Positions 11,395-20,927 of a stretch of 64,000 nt of DNA are shown in pieces. The notes under the pieces were generated by a model. That model ran no database searches. It was not told where the DNA came from and worked only from the letters and a program-made list of their open reading frames with translations. Source of the DNA: Pseudidiomarina planktonica (GTDB lineage: Bacteria > Pseudomonadota > Gammaproteobacteria > Enterobacterales > Alteromonadaceae); contig NZ_FXWH01000001.1 in the NCBI RefSeq assembly GCF_900177775.1, positions 930,001 to 994,000 on the forward strand. The letters run 5' to 3'. Position numbers and translations under genes: made by a program. The number at the start of each line of letters is the position of its first letter. Position 1 is the stretch's first letter.

Positions 11395-11949
11395 ATGGAA
11401 CTCACTTTTAATTCAAATGACGATGGGTATATGTCAAACGACAATAATCACAATAAAACACAGTCAAATGACAAAAGCAAGCTTAGCTTGCCCGATCTTG
11501 ATGCGTGTATGGAGCGGCTGAAAGCGGTTTCCGGGCAGACTCATAATGTTTCAGCGTTGCGCTGGCTGGGCTTATCCAACACCACTTACGCGAACTGGAA
11601 ACGGCGTCAGGTGAATTATGGTGCGTTAGCGAAAGGGTTATTAGCGCGCGGTATTTCACTGGATTGGTTTTTTGCACCCAATGTGGATTTACGCTATCCG
11701 GGGCCGGATGAATTGCCGCGTATTCAGGAAGTAGCGGAAACCTATACCTCAACTCAACGTACTCAGCGGGTAATTCGCGCAATCGAGCGCATAGATCCCG
11801 TATTGCAGGAACATCAGTTACCAGCAACAGAATCAAACCGGGCTATTTTGGTAGAAACTTATTTTACGGCCAGACGGGGCTTTGTGCCTTTACCAACTGC
11901 GCTAACGCAAGTGACAAAGGCACTGAAGCAAGAGCCGGATCGCGATTAA
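11395..11949 (+). CDS. CI-repressor-like helix-turn-helix protein lacking a peptidase domain
   Basis: About 184 residues. After a polar Asn/Ser-rich tail, the segment from CMERLKAVSG through LRWLGLSNTTYANWKRR to GLLARGISLDWFF matches the N-terminal DNA-binding domain of phage CI-type repressors (Bac_CI_repr). The rest shows no S24/LexA-type Ser-Lys autocleavage region, so RecA-induced cleavage is unlikely. The start is uncertain: GTG 11377 lies within the predicted promoter, while ATG 11395, 11431 or 11509 are possible. The N-terminal tail is encoded by DNA holding three operator-like repeats. The stop overlaps the convergent yhbY stop by 4 bp. Probably a domesticated phage-type regulator. 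Confidence 0.75.
   Translation: MELTFNSNDDGYMSNDNNHNKTQSNDKSKLSLPDLDACMERLKAVSGQTHNVSALRWLGLSNTTYANWKRRQVNYGALAKGLLARGISLDWFFAPNVDLRYPGPDELPRIQEVAETYTSTQRTQRVIRAIERIDPVLQEHQLPATESNRAILVETYFTARRGFVPLPTALTQVTKALKQEPDRD
11413..11472. repeat. Three phased operator-like repeats (TCAAAYGAC)
   Basis: TCAAATGAC at 11413-11421, TCAAACGAC at 11434-11442 and TCAAATGAC at 11464-11472. The second sits in the palindrome TGTCAAACGACA and the third in the near-palindrome GTCAAATGAC. Spacing is 21 and 30 bp, close to two and three helical turns. The middle copy contains a TTGACA on the minus strand (11432-11437), a candidate -35 for the HTH gene, so a repressor bound here would block it. The spacing is also in codon register (Ser-Asn-Asp three times), so coding repetition is an alternative. 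Confidence 0.5.
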
Positions 11950-12254
11950 CCGCGTGGCAGAGTGATTTTTTTCAGTTCGCTGGGGCGATACAGAATCTGA
12001 ACTTTGCCAATGACCTGTACTTGCTGAGCGCCAGTTTCAGCGACAATAGTGGCATATATTTGCGCGCGCACTTCACGGTCTTCTTCGGGTACTTTTACTT
12101 TAATCAGCTCATGATGAGCCAACGCAGTTTCGATTTCTGCTAATACACCTTCAGTAAGACCATTATTGCCTAACAACACCACTGGCTTGAGTGAATGTGC
12201 CTGACTTTTTAGGAACTGTTTTTGTTTATTGCTTAAGTTGTTGGCTGTTGCCAT
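11946..12254 (-). CDS. yhbY: YhbY, CRM-domain RNA-binding protein of ribosome assembly
   Basis: 102-residue single CRS1/YhbY (CRM) domain protein that associates with pre-50S particles. The characteristic segments LSNKQKQFLKSQAHSLKPVV, LLGNNGLTEGVLAEIETAL and HELIKVKV are present. I chose the ATG at 12254, which follows CAGGAT and agrees with the compact family size, over longer in-frame extensions up to 12431. It is divergent from rlmE, as in E. coli, where both are ribosome-assembly genes. Confidence 0.95.
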   Translation of the reverse strand: MATANNLSNKQKQFLKSQAHSLKPVVLLGNNGLTEGVLAEIETALAHHELIKVKVPEEDREVRAQIYATIVAETGAQQVQVIGKVQILYRPSELKKITLPRG

Positions 12255-12334
12255 GTAATAATATCCTGCAATGACTTGAATTCCGTATATTCTACCGCCA
12301 TCTAGGTAGCAGAAGCCAGCAGAGCATAACAAAC

Positions 12335-12961
12335 ATGGGTAAAAAACGATCAGCCAGCAGCACGCGTTGGTTACAAGAACATTTTTCTGACCATTATGTG
12401 CAAAAAGCACAAAAAAAAGGTCTACGTTCACGCGCAGTGTTTAAATTAGAAGAGCTGCAGCAACGCGATAAGTTAATTAAACCGGGTATGACGGTGGTAG
12501 ATTTAGGCGCGGCTCCAGGCGGTTGGTCACAATACGTGGTTGAGCAACTGCAAGGTAACGGGCGAGTTATTGCCTGTGACATTTTGCCAATGGATCCTAT
12601 TGCCGGCGTTGATTTTCTGGAAGGTGACTTTCGTGATGAAGCTGTTTTAGCGGCACTATTGAGCCGAATCGGCGGCGCTACCGTAGATGTAGTGTTGTCA
12701 GATATGGCACCGAACATGAGTGGTAACGGCAACGTTGATTTGCCGCGTTCCATGTATTTAGTGGAGCTGGCATTGGATATGTGCCGACAAGTATTGAAAC
12801 CTGGCGGCACTTTTGTCGTCAAAGTATTTCATGGGCAAGGTTTTGAAGAATTCTTGCGTGAATGCCGCGCGGCATTCACCAGCGTAAGGACACGCAAACC
12901 AGATTCTTCCCGGGCACGCTCGCGGGAAGTCTATCTGGTAGCGACCGGTTACAAACTGTAG
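12335..12961 (+). CDS. rlmE: 23S rRNA (uridine-2552 2'-O) methyltransferase RlmE
   Basis: SAM-dependent 2'-O-methyltransferase acting on U2552 in the A-loop of 23S rRNA during late 50S assembly. The 208-residue product has the Rossmann SAM motif [13 protein letters not shown]. The K-D-K-E catalytic set is plausible: Lys in the RSRAVFKL segment, Asp in [11 protein letters not shown], Lys in FVVKVFHG and Glu in [11 protein letters not shown] at 12335. It is 57 bp upstream of ftsH, the classical rlmE-ftsH pair under heat-shock control in E. coli; no heat-shock promoter was identified here. Confidence 0.97.
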   Translation: MGKKRSASSTRWLQEHFSDHYVQKAQKKGLRSRAVFKLEELQQRDKLIKPGMTVVDLGAAPGGWSQYVVEQLQGNGRVIACDILPMDPIAGVDFLEGDFRDEAVLAALLSRIGGATVDVVLSDMAPNMSGNGNVDLPRSMYLVELALDMCRQVLKPGGTFVVKVFHGQGFEEFLRECRAAFTSVRTRKPDSSRARSREVYLVATGYKL

Positions 12962-13018
12962 TACTCTGTACAGTCATGTAAATCATGCAAAGAGCGTTTT
13001 AAAAAGAGGTAGTCAGCT

Positions 13019-14950
13019 TTGAGCGATATGGCAAAAAATCTCATACTGTGGCTGGTCATCGCCGTCGTGTTGATGAGCGTGTTCCAGAGCTTTAGCCCTG
13101 GTACCAGTAGCGGCCCGAAAATGGCCTACAATGAATTCATTACCCAGGTTAACAACGGTAATGTTCGCAAGGTTCATATTAGTGAAGACCTGCGCAGCAT
13201 TAACGGTGTTACGCGTACCGGCGAGAATTTTAAAACAGTAATTCCGCTGCAGTACGATCCTAAGCTGACCGACGACTTAATTAAGAACGACGTTGAGTTC
13301 ACCGGTGAAGCTCCGGAAGAGCAAAGTATTCTGGCGTCAATCTTCATTTCGTGGTTCCCAATGCTGTTGCTGATTGGTGTGTGGATATTCTTCATGCGTC
13401 AAATGCAGGGCGGTGGTGGCCGTGGTGCTATGTCTTTCGGCAAAAGCAAAGCTCGCTTAATGGGTGAAGATCAGGTTAAAACTACCTTTGCTGATGTAGC
13501 CGGTTGTGATGAAGCCAAAGAAGAAGTGAGCGAACTGGTTGATTACTTGAAAGACCCATCTCGCTTTCAACGCCTTGGCGGTAAAATTCCGAGAGGCGTG
13601 CTCATGGTTGGTCCTCCGGGTACCGGTAAAACCTTGCTGGCAAAAGCTATTGCTGGCGAAGCACGCGTACCTTTCTTCTCCATTTCAGGTTCAGACTTCG
13701 TGGAAATGTTTGTTGGTGTTGGTGCCTCACGGGTACGTGACATGTTCGAACAAGCGAAGAAGTCAGCGCCGTGCATTATCTTCATTGATGAAATTGATGC
13801 GGTTGGCCGTCAGCGTGGCGCCGGTTTAGGTGGCGGTCATGATGAACGCGAACAAACTCTGAACCAGATGCTGGTTGAAATGGATGGTTTTGAGGGCAAC
13901 GAAGGTATTATCGTTATTGCCGCAACGAACCGTCCTGACGTGCTGGATCCAGCCTTACTTCGTCCGGGTCGTTTTGACCGCCAGGTAATGGTTGGTTTAC
14001 CGGACGTACGTGGTCGTGAACAAATTCTGAAAGTACACATGCGTAAAGTACCACTGGGTGACGATGTTGATGCATCGGTCATTGCCCGTGGTACCCCAGG
14101 CTTCTCAGGTGCCGATTTGGCCAACCTGGTGAACGAAGCGGCATTGTTCGCTGCACGTGGCAATAAACGTGTGGTGGCGATGGAAGAATTCGACAAAGCG
14201 AAAGACAAAATCATGATGGGTGCGGAACGTCGCTCCATGGTGATGACCGACGACGAGAAAGCCATGACGGCCTATCACGAAGCTGGTCACGCTATTGTTG
14301 GCCGCTTAGTGCCTGAGCATGATCCGGTTTATAAAGTATCTATTATCCCGCGTGGACGAGCGCTGGGGGTAACTATGTACTTGCCTGAACAGGACCGTGT
14401 TAGTCACAGCAAGCAACATTTGGAAAGCATGATTTCCAGCTTGTTCGGTGGTCGTTTAGCCGAGCAAATCATTTACGGTGATGAGAAAGTAACCACTGGC
14501 GCGTCGAACGATATTGAACGTGCCACAGAAATTGCCCGTAAAATGGTTACTCAGTGGGGTCTTTCTGAAAAGATGGGGCCACTGCTTTATGCTGAAGATG
14601 ACAACGAAGTATTCTTAGGTCGTTCAGTAGGTCAGCATAAGAGTATGGCTGATGAAACGGTGCGCGCTATTGACCAGGAAATTCGCTCCTTTATCGATCG
14701 TAACTACGATCGGGCGAAGACCATTCTGGAAGAGAACGTTGATATTCTGCATGCCATGAAAGACTGTCTGATGAAGTATGAGACCATTGATGCGGATCAG
14801 ATTGATGACTTAATGAATCGTCGTGAGGTTCGTGAGCCGCGCGATTGGCGTAAAGATAAAGACGGTAAATCGGATGACGGAGGGTCGGGTAAAACCACCT
14901 CATCAGGCCCGGTTAAAGCTGACAAGCCCGGCGACGCCCCGGCAAATTAA
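13019..14950 (+). CDS. ftsH: ATP-dependent zinc metalloprotease FtsH
   Basis: Membrane-anchored hexameric AAA+ protease that degrades LpxC, SecY, sigma32 and damaged membrane proteins. The 643-residue product has an N-terminal TM helix (about 5-25), a periplasmic domain, a second TM (about 103-125) and an AAA module with Walker A GPPGTGKT near residue 198. The zinc motif HEAGH is near 420. I chose TTG 13019 because AAGAGG is 9-10 nt upstream and [16 protein letters not shown] aligns with E. coli; ATG 13028 is the alternative. A strong terminator follows. Confidence 0.98.
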   Translation: MSDMAKNLILWLVIAVVLMSVFQSFSPGTSSGPKMAYNEFITQVNNGNVRKVHISEDLRSINGVTRTGENFKTVIPLQYDPKLTDDLIKNDVEFTGEAPEEQSILASIFISWFPMLLLIGVWIFFMRQMQGGGGRGAMSFGKSKARLMGEDQVKTTFADVAGCDEAKEEVSELVDYLKDPSRFQRLGGKIPRGVLMVGPPGTGKTLLAKAIAGEARVPFFSISGSDFVEMFVGVGASRVRDMFEQAKKSAPCIIFIDEIDAVGRQRGAGLGGGHDEREQTLNQMLVEMDGFEGNEGIIVIAATNRPDVLDPALLRPGRFDRQVMVGLPDVRGREQILKVHMRKVPLGDDVDASVIARGTPGFSGADLANLVNEAALFAARGNKRVVAMEEFDKAKDKIMMGAERRSMVMTDDEKAMTAYHEAGHAIVGRLVPEHDPVYKVSIIPRGRALGVTMYLPEQDRVSHSKQHLESMISSLFGGRLAEQIIYGDEKVTTGASNDIERATEIARKMVTQWGLSEKMGPLLYAEDDNEVFLGRSVGQHKSMADETVRAIDQEIRSFIDRNYDRAKTILEENVDILHAMKDCLMKYETIDADQIDDLMNRREVREPRDWRKDKDGKSDDGGSGKTTSSGPVKADKPGDAPAN

Positions 14951-14960
14951 TCAATGAACC

Positions 14961-14985
14961 AGCCCCGCTTGCGGGGCTTTTTTTT
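14961..14985 (+). terminator. Rho-independent terminator after ftsH
   Basis: Perfect stem AGCCCCGC / GCGGGGCT with a minimal TT loop (probably opened to a tetraloop), followed by eight T. Confidence 0.9.
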
Positions 14986-15067
14986 GACAGCTATACGTAG
15001 TTGCCGGTGAATGGCACTAAACTGCCCGTTTGCGCAGCTGTTGAACGATTGAATAGCGAGAACAACG

Positions 15068-15883
15068 ATGTCTTATCCAACACCGAATATTGAAGTGATG
15101 GGAATTATGAACGTTACCCCGGATTCATTTTCCGATGGTGGTCGTTTTATGCAGTTGGATAAGGCCATGCAACAGGCAGGAGAAATGGTAGCTGCAGGTG
15201 CTAGTTACATTGATATTGGCGGCGAGTCGACCCGACCCGGCGCCGATGCGGTAAGCGAGCAGGAAGAGTTGGATCGGGTTATTCCGGTGATTGAACGCGT
15301 GGCTGCCGAATTGGCGGTGAAGATATCAGTAGATACCAGTAAAGCCGCAGTAATGCGCGAAGCGGTAAATGCCGGTGCGCACATGATTAACGATGTGAAT
15401 GCTTTACGCGCCGAAGGGGCGTTAGCAGCGGCGGCAGCAGGTAAGGCTGACGTGTGTTTAATGCACATGCAGGGCGAACCTCGTACCATGCAACATGAAC
15501 CTCGTTATGATGACGTTGTGTGTGATGTAAAAGCTTTTTTAAAGAAACGCGTTCAGGCTTGCAACGAAGCGGGTATCGACAGCTCACGGCTGTACCTTGA
15601 TCCGGGTTTTGGTTTTGGTAAGAGTGTACGGCATAATTACCAGATGTTGCAGCGATTGCAGGCCTTCCATGAGTTGGAGTTGCCGTTGCTAATAGGCATT
15701 TCGCGTAAATCTATGCTGGGCGCCGTCACGGGTCGTGATGTGGCCGAACGATTGCCGGCAAGTATTGCTGCCGCAACCATTGCAGCCCTTAAAGGAGCCC
15801 GTATAATTCGCGTTCATGATGTCAGGGAAACAGTCGATGCCATGGCCGTGGTAATGGCGACACAAACAGGAGAGAACCTTTGA
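15068..15883 (+). CDS. folP: Dihydropteroate synthase
   Basis: Condenses p-aminobenzoate with dihydropterin pyrophosphate in folate synthesis; the sulfonamide target. The 271-residue TIM-barrel enzyme shows both family signatures, [15 protein letters not shown] and [12 protein letters not shown], plus the DPGFGFGKS phosphate-binding segment. ATG at 15068. The stop overlaps the glmM TTG start by 4 nt, so the two are translationally coupled as in many gammaproteobacteria. Confidence 0.97.
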   Translation: MSYPTPNIEVMGIMNVTPDSFSDGGRFMQLDKAMQQAGEMVAAGASYIDIGGESTRPGADAVSEQEELDRVIPVIERVAAELAVKISVDTSKAAVMREAVNAGAHMINDVNALRAEGALAAAAAGKADVCLMHMQGEPRTMQHEPRYDDVVCDVKAFLKKRVQACNEAGIDSSRLYLDPGFGFGKSVRHNYQMLQRLQAFHELELPLLIGISRKSMLGAVTGRDVAERLPASIAAATIAALKGARIIRVHDVRETVDAMAVVMATQTGENL

Positions 15884-17220
15884 GCGAACGGAAATATTTT
15901 GGCACCGACGGTGTTCGTGGCCGGGTTGGTGATTTTCCAATAACGCCCGATTTTGCGGTGAAACTAGGCTGGGCTGCCGGCACCGTATTTGCTGCTTCAG
16001 GCAACCGCCGTGTTCTTATGGGTAAAGATACCCGGGTTTCTGGTTATATGTTGGAATCGGCGTTAGAGGCTGGTTTACTTGCTGCTGGTGTGAGCGTGGA
16101 GTTTTTAGGCCCCATGCCAACGCCGGCTATTGCCTATTTAACCCGCAACTTCCATGCGGCTGCGGGCATCGTTATTAGCGCCTCGCACAACCCTTATCCT
16201 GATAACGGTATTAAGTTCTTCTCCGACCAGGGGAATAAATTACCTGATTCAGTAGAGCTTGAAATTGAACGTTTGCTGGATGAGCCTATTGAGTGCGTAG
16301 AGTCTGAGCTGCTAGGGCGTGCCAGCCGCATTCACGATGCGCCAGGTCGCTATGTAGAATTCTGCAAAAGTGTATTCCCTGGTGATTTAACCTTAACGGG
16401 CATGAAGATTGTGGTCGACTGCGCCCATGGCGCTACTTATCACATTGCACCCAATGTACTGACGGAACTGGGTGCTACCATTTGGGAAATCGGAACCGAG
16501 CCAAATGGGGTCAATATCAATAAGGATTGTGGCGCTACACACCTTGATGCGTTGCAAAAGAAAGTGCGGGAAACCAAAGCTGACCTCGGTTTTGCCTTAG
16601 ACGGTGACGGCGACCGGATTATGCTGGTAACCAGCTCCGGACGTATCGTTGATGGCGATGATATTATTTATCTGTTGGCGCGTAAGGCGCAACAGGACGG
16701 GCAGTTGCAAGGTGGCGTGGTAGGCACCTTAATGAGCAATTTTGCCCTGGAAAAGTTTTTCAGTGATAGCAGCATTCCTTTTGTGCGGGCCAAAGTAGGC
16801 GACCGTTATGTGATGGAAGAGCTGGTGAAACGCGACTGGCGTTTAGGTGGTGAAAACTCTGGTCATATCATTAACCGCCAGTATCACAGCACCGGTGACG
16901 GTATCATTGCCGGTTTGCAGGTATTAGCAGGTATGCAGCGTGAGCAAAAATCGCTGGACGAAATGCTAGCCGGCTTTGTGAAGTTTCCGCAATCACTGAT
17001 TAACGTGCGCTTCTCTGGTGACACAGATCCGCTGCAGGCGGACAATGTGAAGGCTGTGGTTGAAGAAGTGGAAAGCGCGCTTGGCGATAATGGCCGGGTG
17101 CTGTTGCGTAAGTCAGGTACTGAACCTTTGTTGCGAGTTATGGTTGAAGGTAAAGAGGCTGGCATAGTAAAAGCTTACGCACAGCAAATCGCCAGTGAAG
17201 TGGAAGCCGCATCGTCATAA
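15880..17220 (+). CDS. glmM: Phosphoglucosamine mutase
   Basis: Interconverts glucosamine-6-phosphate and glucosamine-1-phosphate for UDP-GlcNAc, feeding peptidoglycan and LPS. The 446-residue product carries the phosphoserine loop [13 protein letters not shown] with the active Ser at about 102. The metal-binding loop is DGDGDR and the sugar/phosphate-binding end is [15 protein letters not shown] at 15880 is preceded by AGGAGAG at 5-6 nt, and [15 protein letters not shown] matches the normal N-terminus. Confidence 0.97.
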   Translation: MSERKYFGTDGVRGRVGDFPITPDFAVKLGWAAGTVFAASGNRRVLMGKDTRVSGYMLESALEAGLLAAGVSVEFLGPMPTPAIAYLTRNFHAAAGIVISASHNPYPDNGIKFFSDQGNKLPDSVELEIERLLDEPIECVESELLGRASRIHDAPGRYVEFCKSVFPGDLTLTGMKIVVDCAHGATYHIAPNVLTELGATIWEIGTEPNGVNINKDCGATHLDALQKKVRETKADLGFALDGDGDRIMLVTSSGRIVDGDDIIYLLARKAQQDGQLQGGVVGTLMSNFALEKFFSDSSIPFVRAKVGDRYVMEELVKRDWRLGGENSGHIINRQYHSTGDGIIAGLQVLAGMQREQKSLDEMLAGFVKFPQSLINVRFSGDTDPLQADNVKAVVEEVESALGDNGRVLLRKSGTEPLLRVMVEGKEAGIVKAYAQQIASEVEAASS

Positions 17221-17265
17221 CACCGAAATCGATGTAGGCTCCCGCGCAAAAATTCACGGGGTATC

Positions 17266-17294
17266 TTGTAACTTCCGGGTGGGTTATGTACTAT
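17266..17294 (+). promoter_or_regulatory. Predicted sigma70 promoter for tpiA
   Basis: TTGTAA and TACTAT with 17 bp between them, ending 27 bp before the tpiA start. Suggests tpiA is transcribed independently of folP-glmM. Confidence 0.55.
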
Positions 17295-17321
17295 TCCCGC
17301 CGCTTTAAAGAAAGGGTATTT

Positions 17322-18083
17322 ATGCACGTGCAACCATTGGTTATTGCAAACTGGAAAATGAACGGTAGTCGTGAGCTGGTGAATGCTATGAGCTCCGCGC
17401 TGGGTAACCAGTCGGCGTTGACCGAGCAGGTGCAAGTGGTTATTTGTCCGCCGGCGACCTTGCTACCGGCGCTGGCCGAGCAAGCCAGCACTGCTGGCAT
17501 AGCCTGCGGCGCCCAAACCGCTAGTGCACACGCAGGTGGTGCTCACACCGGTGAGTTATCCCTGTCATTATTGCAGGAGTTTGGGGTTAGCTACGTGCTG
17601 GTAGGGCATTCTGAGCGTCGTCAACACTACGGTGAAACAGACGCTGATGTAGCCGCCAAAACTAAGGCGATCATTGCTGCAGGATGCACCGCGGTGGTTT
17701 GTGTAGGCGAGACTGCCCAGCAACGCGAGCAGGAACAAACCAAAGCCGTTATTGGCGAACAGTTAGCCGCGGCTTTAGCTGACTTGCCTGATAATGCGGC
17801 AACTAAGTTAGTGGTAGCCTATGAACCCGTATGGGCAATAGGTACTGGCCTAACAGCCTCACCTGAACAAGCACAGGATGTGCACGCTTTTATACGCGAA
17901 AACTTAAAGAAATTAATAAAAACTGACGCTGATTTGATTCCATTGCTTTACGGCGGCAGTGTAAAATCGGATAATGCGGCTTCGTTATTTGCCGAGCAAG
18001 ATATTGATGGCGGGTTAATTGGTGGTGCAAGCTTAGTGGCAGACGATTTTATTGCCATTTGTAGTGCCGCCAAACCAGCCTAG
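17322..18083 (+). CDS. tpiA: Triosephosphate isomerase
   Basis: Glycolytic isomerase of dihydroxyacetone phosphate and glyceraldehyde-3-phosphate, cytosolic TIM barrel. The 253-residue product shows the Lys of NWKMNGS, the electrophile His in GHSERRQ, the catalytic Glu in AYEPVWAIGTG, and the phosphate loop YGGSVKSDN. The ATG at 17322 follows AAAGGG; an upstream ATG at 17286 in the promoter region is rejected because MHVQPLVIANWK is the normal start. Location between glmM and secG is shared with Pseudomonas-type gene order rather than E. coli. Confidence 0.97.
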   Translation: MHVQPLVIANWKMNGSRELVNAMSSALGNQSALTEQVQVVICPPATLLPALAEQASTAGIACGAQTASAHAGGAHTGELSLSLLQEFGVSYVLVGHSERRQHYGETDADVAAKTKAIIAAGCTAVVCVGETAQQREQEQTKAVIGEQLAAALADLPDNAATKLVVAYEPVWAIGTGLTASPEQAQDVHAFIRENLKKLIKTDADLIPLLYGGSVKSDNAASLFAEQDIDGGLIGGASLVADDFIAICSAAKPA

Positions 18084-18109
18084 AAACCACGTGTTGGGGA
18101 TAGTAAATT

Positions 18110-18436
18110 ATGTATGAATTTTTATTGATCAGTTACCTTGTTGTAGCCCTGGCGTTAGTTGGTTTAGTGCTAATTCAACATGGTAAAGGTGCCGATATGG
18201 GCGCATCTTTTGGTGCCGGCGCATCAAATACCGTGTTCGGTTCAGGCGGTTCTGGTAACTTCCTGACGCGCACCACCGCCACTTTGGCTATCGTTTTCTT
18301 TGGTCTGAGCTTAACGCTTGGTAACCTGAGTTCTGATGCCGGTAGTGAAGCACAGCCTTTCAGTGATTTAGAAACGCCAATCGAAACTGTGCCAGCCCAA
18401 GAGACTAACAACAGCGACGTTCCTGAATCTAACTAA
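18110..18436 (+). CDS. secG: SecG, preprotein translocase subunit
   Basis: Small inner-membrane component of the SecYEG channel. The 108-residue product has two TM helices (about 3-23 and 53-73) joined by the family loop HGKGADMGASFGAG. The C-terminal tail is Glu/Asn-rich and poorly conserved. ATG at 18110, 26 bp after tpiA. The next feature, tRNA-Leu, is probably co-transcribed. Confidence 0.95.
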   Translation: MYEFLLISYLVVALALVGLVLIQHGKGADMGASFGAGASNTVFGSGGSGNFLTRTTATLAIVFFGLSLTLGNLSSDAGSEAQPFSDLETPIETVPAQETNNSDVPESN

Positions 18437-18456
18437 CTTAAGTTAGTGTAAATTTA

Positions 18457-18543
18457 GTCGAAGTGGTGGAATTGGTAGACACGCTACCTTGAGGGGGTAG
18501 TGCTCTAACGGGCGTGCGGGTTCAAGTCCCGCCTTCGACACCA
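18457..18543 (+). tRNA. tRNA-Leu (GAG)
   Basis: 87 nt with a paired acceptor stem GTCGAAG/CTTCGAC, anticodon loop TTGAGGG, a long class II variable arm, the T-loop TTCAAGT and an encoded CCA end. Directly follows secG, as leuU does in E. coli. Confidence 0.97.
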
Positions 18544-18592
18544 AATTAAAGTCTGCATAGGCTTTTTTATATGGGAAACCGCTAGTTAGCGG

Positions 18593-18620
18593 TTGCGTTA
18601 AAGCGCAATTTCCTTATAAT
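18593..18620 (+). promoter_or_regulatory. Strong sigma70 promoter of tRNA-fMet / rimP-nusA-infB operon
   Basis: TTGCGT and a consensus TATAAT, 16 bp apart, followed by a G/C-containing discriminator typical of stable-RNA promoters and by the tRNA 17 bp later. A hairpin AACCGCTA/TAGCGGTT immediately upstream may end the secG-tRNA-Leu transcript. Confidence 0.8.
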
Positions 18621-18637
18621 ATGCAGCACGTTTCGGA

Positions 18638-18714
<77 letters not shown>

Positions 18715-18786
18715 ATTCTCGTAAGTACTGGTGATTTATTTGATTTATATCCCGCTACGAGAAGTAAAACAAAGGGTCCAGTGTTC

Positions 18787-18816
18787 AAAAAGCCCCGCAG
18801 CAGTTCGGGGCTTTTT
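18787..18816 (+). terminator. Leader terminator 1 between tRNA-fMet and rimP
   Basis: 11-bp stem AAAAAGCCCCG / CGGGGCTTTTT with an 8-nt loop. It would release the tRNA transcript unless RNA polymerase reads through to rimP-nusA. Confidence 0.8.
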
Positions 18817-18866
18817 ACTATGTGACCTCTGCTGCACCGTTTCGACGGCCGGGCAGTCAACACACT

Positions 18867-18886
18867 GGGCGCTATGCCCTTTTTTT
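18867..18886 (+). terminator. Leader terminator 2 just upstream of rimP
   Basis: Short stem GGGC / GCCC with a GCTAT loop and seven T. It ends 19 bp before the rimP start. Together with the first hairpin it makes a two-step leader; control by NusA level is an inference from E. coli. Confidence 0.65.
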
Positions 18887-18905
18887 GTTTTTGGGAGAAG
18901 GCAAC

Positions 18906-19373
18906 TTGGCACGCATTGAAGATCGCATTGCTGATTTGATTGAACCAGCCGTAGCAGCGCTGGAATTTGAGTTGTGGGGCGTTGAATACGTTCGCGCCGG
19001 TAAGCACTCAACATTACGAGTTTATATTGACCATGCCGATGGCGTGAGTGTTGATGACTGTGCTGACGTAAGTCGCCAGGCCAGCGCCGTGTTAGACGTT
19101 GAAGACCCTATTACCAGTGAGTACTTCCTGGAAGTGTCGTCACCGGGTATGGAACGACCCTTTTTTAAAGCGCAGCAGTACGCCGATTACATTGGCGAGC
19201 AGGTTGCGGTAGAGCTTTCGGTTCCACAACAAGGCAAGCGCAAATTCAAAGCGCAAATCGCCGGTGTTGACGGAACTAGTGTGCAGTTCATTGTTGGTTC
19301 AGGTGAGAAAGAAGAAACCCTGAGCGTAACTGAAGCTAGCATCAAGAAAGCACATTTAATTCCACAGTTTTAG
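18906..19373 (+). CDS. rimP: Ribosome maturation factor RimP
   Basis: 30S assembly factor needed for pseudoknot maturation of 16S rRNA. 155 residues, with the conserved core LRVYIDHADGVSVDDCADVS and VSSPGMERP. I chose TTG 18906 because GGGAGAAGG lies directly upstream and the resulting N-terminus (ARIEDRIADLIEPAV) aligns with E. coli RimP; an in-frame ATG at 18822 lies before the second leader terminator. First protein gene of the rimP-nusA-infB operon. Confidence 0.95.
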   Translation: MARIEDRIADLIEPAVAALEFELWGVEYVRAGKHSTLRVYIDHADGVSVDDCADVSRQASAVLDVEDPITSEYFLEVSSPGMERPFFKAQQYADYIGEQVAVELSVPQQGKRKFKAQIAGVDGTSVQFIVGSGEKEETLSVTEASIKKAHLIPQF

Positions 19374-19403
19374 GTTAAGGACAGTGTTGGCGAGGCAACA
19401 ATA

Positions 19404-20903
19404 ATGACAAAAGAAATTTTAATGGTTGCAGAAGCGGTTTCTAACGAGAAAGCCGTTCCAAAAGAGAAGATTTTCGAGGCACTTGAGTCCGCGCTGGCAC
19501 ATGCGACAAAGAAAAAGTATGACGGCGACATTGAAGTGCGTATCAGCATTGACCGCGTTACGGGTGAGTTTGACACTTTCCGTCGTTGGTTAGTGGTTGA
19601 TGATTCAGATACGGGTTTAGAAAATCCGTACCATGAAATCGGCTTAGAAGCGGCACAGTACGAGAACCCTGAAATTCAGTTAGGCGACTACGTGGAAGAG
19701 AAAATAGAATCGATTGAATTCGATCGTATTACCACGCAAACCGCGAAACAGGTTATTGTACAAAAAGTGCGCGAAGCAGAACGCGCGAAAGTGGTCGAAG
19801 AATATCAGGATCAAGTAGGTGATTTGGTTAGCGGTACTGTGAAACGGGCTAATCGTGAGCACGTTATACTTGATTTAGGTAACAATGCCGAAGCTATTGT
19901 TTACCGTGAAGAAATGTTACCGCGTGAATCCGTTCGCGCTGGCGACCGCGTACGTGGTCTGCTTTATGATGTGCGTCCGGAAGCACGTGGTGCGCAATTA
20001 TTTGTGAGCCGTACTCACCCTGATTTCCTGGTGGAACTGTTCCGTATTGAAGTACCGGAAATTGGCGAAGAAATGATTGAAATTCGCGGTGCCGCTCGTG
20101 ATCCTGGATCACGTGCTAAAATTGCCGTGAAGAGTAACGATCGCCGCATCGATCCGGTTGGTGCTTGCGTAGGTATGCGTGGCGCCCGTGTTCAGGCTGT
20201 GTCCAGCGAACTTGGTGGCGAGCGGGTTGATATCGTATTGTGGGACGATAATCCGGCCCAATTCGTTATTAACGCAATGGCACCTGCTGAAGTTGCTTCT
20301 ATTGTGGTGGATGAAGATTCACACACCATGGATATTGCTGTGGAAGAAGGCAATCTGGCTCAGGCTATTGGTAAGAGTGGCCAGAACGTGCGCTTAGCAA
20401 GCCAGTTAACTGGTTGGCAGCTAAACGTGATGTCGATTGATGACTTCACTGAAAAGAACGAAGCCGAAGCACAACGCCTGTTGGATTTATTTACCAGCGC
20501 GTTAGAAGTTGATGAAGACTTCGCTTCTGTGTTGGTTGACGAAGGTTTCTCTTCACTAGAAGAAGTTGCTTACGTGCCAATGGAAGAGTTGCTTGAAATT
20601 GAAGGCATGGACGAAGATATCGTCGAAGAGTTAAGAAATCGGGCGAAAGCCGTTTTAACAACCAAAGCACTGGCAAACGAAGAGTCGCTGGAAGGCGCTG
20701 AACCAGATGAGACTTTGTTGGGGCTGGAAGGTTTAGACCGGCATTTAGCATTCGTGTTAGCAAGACACGGTGTCACAACACTAGAAGAATTGGCCGAGCA
20801 GGGTATTGATGACCTTGCGGATATCGAAGAGTTATCAAGTCAGCAAGCAGGCGAGCTTATTATGCAAGCCCGTAACATTTGCTGGTTTGGTGAAGAGAAA
20901 TAG
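19404..20903 (+). CDS. nusA: Transcription termination/antitermination factor NusA
   Basis: RNA polymerase-binding factor controlling pausing, intrinsic termination and antitermination. 499 residues: the N-terminal RNAP-binding domain, an S1 domain (about 135-200) and KH1/KH2 (including [15 protein letters not shown] and [15 protein letters not shown]). Two C-terminal acidic repeats (AR1, AR2) follow, the last ending QARNICWFG as in enterics. ATG at 19404. In E. coli NusA represses its own operon at the leader, which makes the leader hairpins here relevant. Confidence 0.98.
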   Translation: MTKEILMVAEAVSNEKAVPKEKIFEALESALAHATKKKYDGDIEVRISIDRVTGEFDTFRRWLVVDDSDTGLENPYHEIGLEAAQYENPEIQLGDYVEEKIESIEFDRITTQTAKQVIVQKVREAERAKVVEEYQDQVGDLVSGTVKRANREHVILDLGNNAEAIVYREEMLPRESVRAGDRVRGLLYDVRPEARGAQLFVSRTHPDFLVELFRIEVPEIGEEMIEIRGAARDPGSRAKIAVKSNDRRIDPVGACVGMRGARVQAVSSELGGERVDIVLWDDNPAQFVINAMAPAEVASIVVDEDSHTMDIAVEEGNLAQAIGKSGQNVRLASQLTGWQLNVMSIDDFTEKNEAEAQRLLDLFTSALEVDEDFASVLVDEGFSSLEEVAYVPMEELLEIEGMDEDIVEELRNRAKAVLTTKALANEESLEGAEPDETLLGLEGLDRHLAFVLARHGVTTLEELAEQGIDDLADIEELSSQQAGELIMQARNICWFGEEK

Positions 20904-20927
20904 CGGTCGACGGGGGTACAACAAACT

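Noticed and set aside
11099-11949. Prophage or toxin-antitoxin locus
   Set aside because: No integrase, att repeats, structural or toxin-like genes flank the two regulators; flanks are core genes.
12252-12431. N-terminal extension of yhbY to 161 residues
   Set aside because: The extension overlaps the divergent rlmE gene and has no resemblance to the family; ATG 12254 has a good ribosome-binding site.
18745-19014. Minus-strand frames over the rimP leader
   Set aside because: They cross both leader terminators and the rimP start and show no domain.
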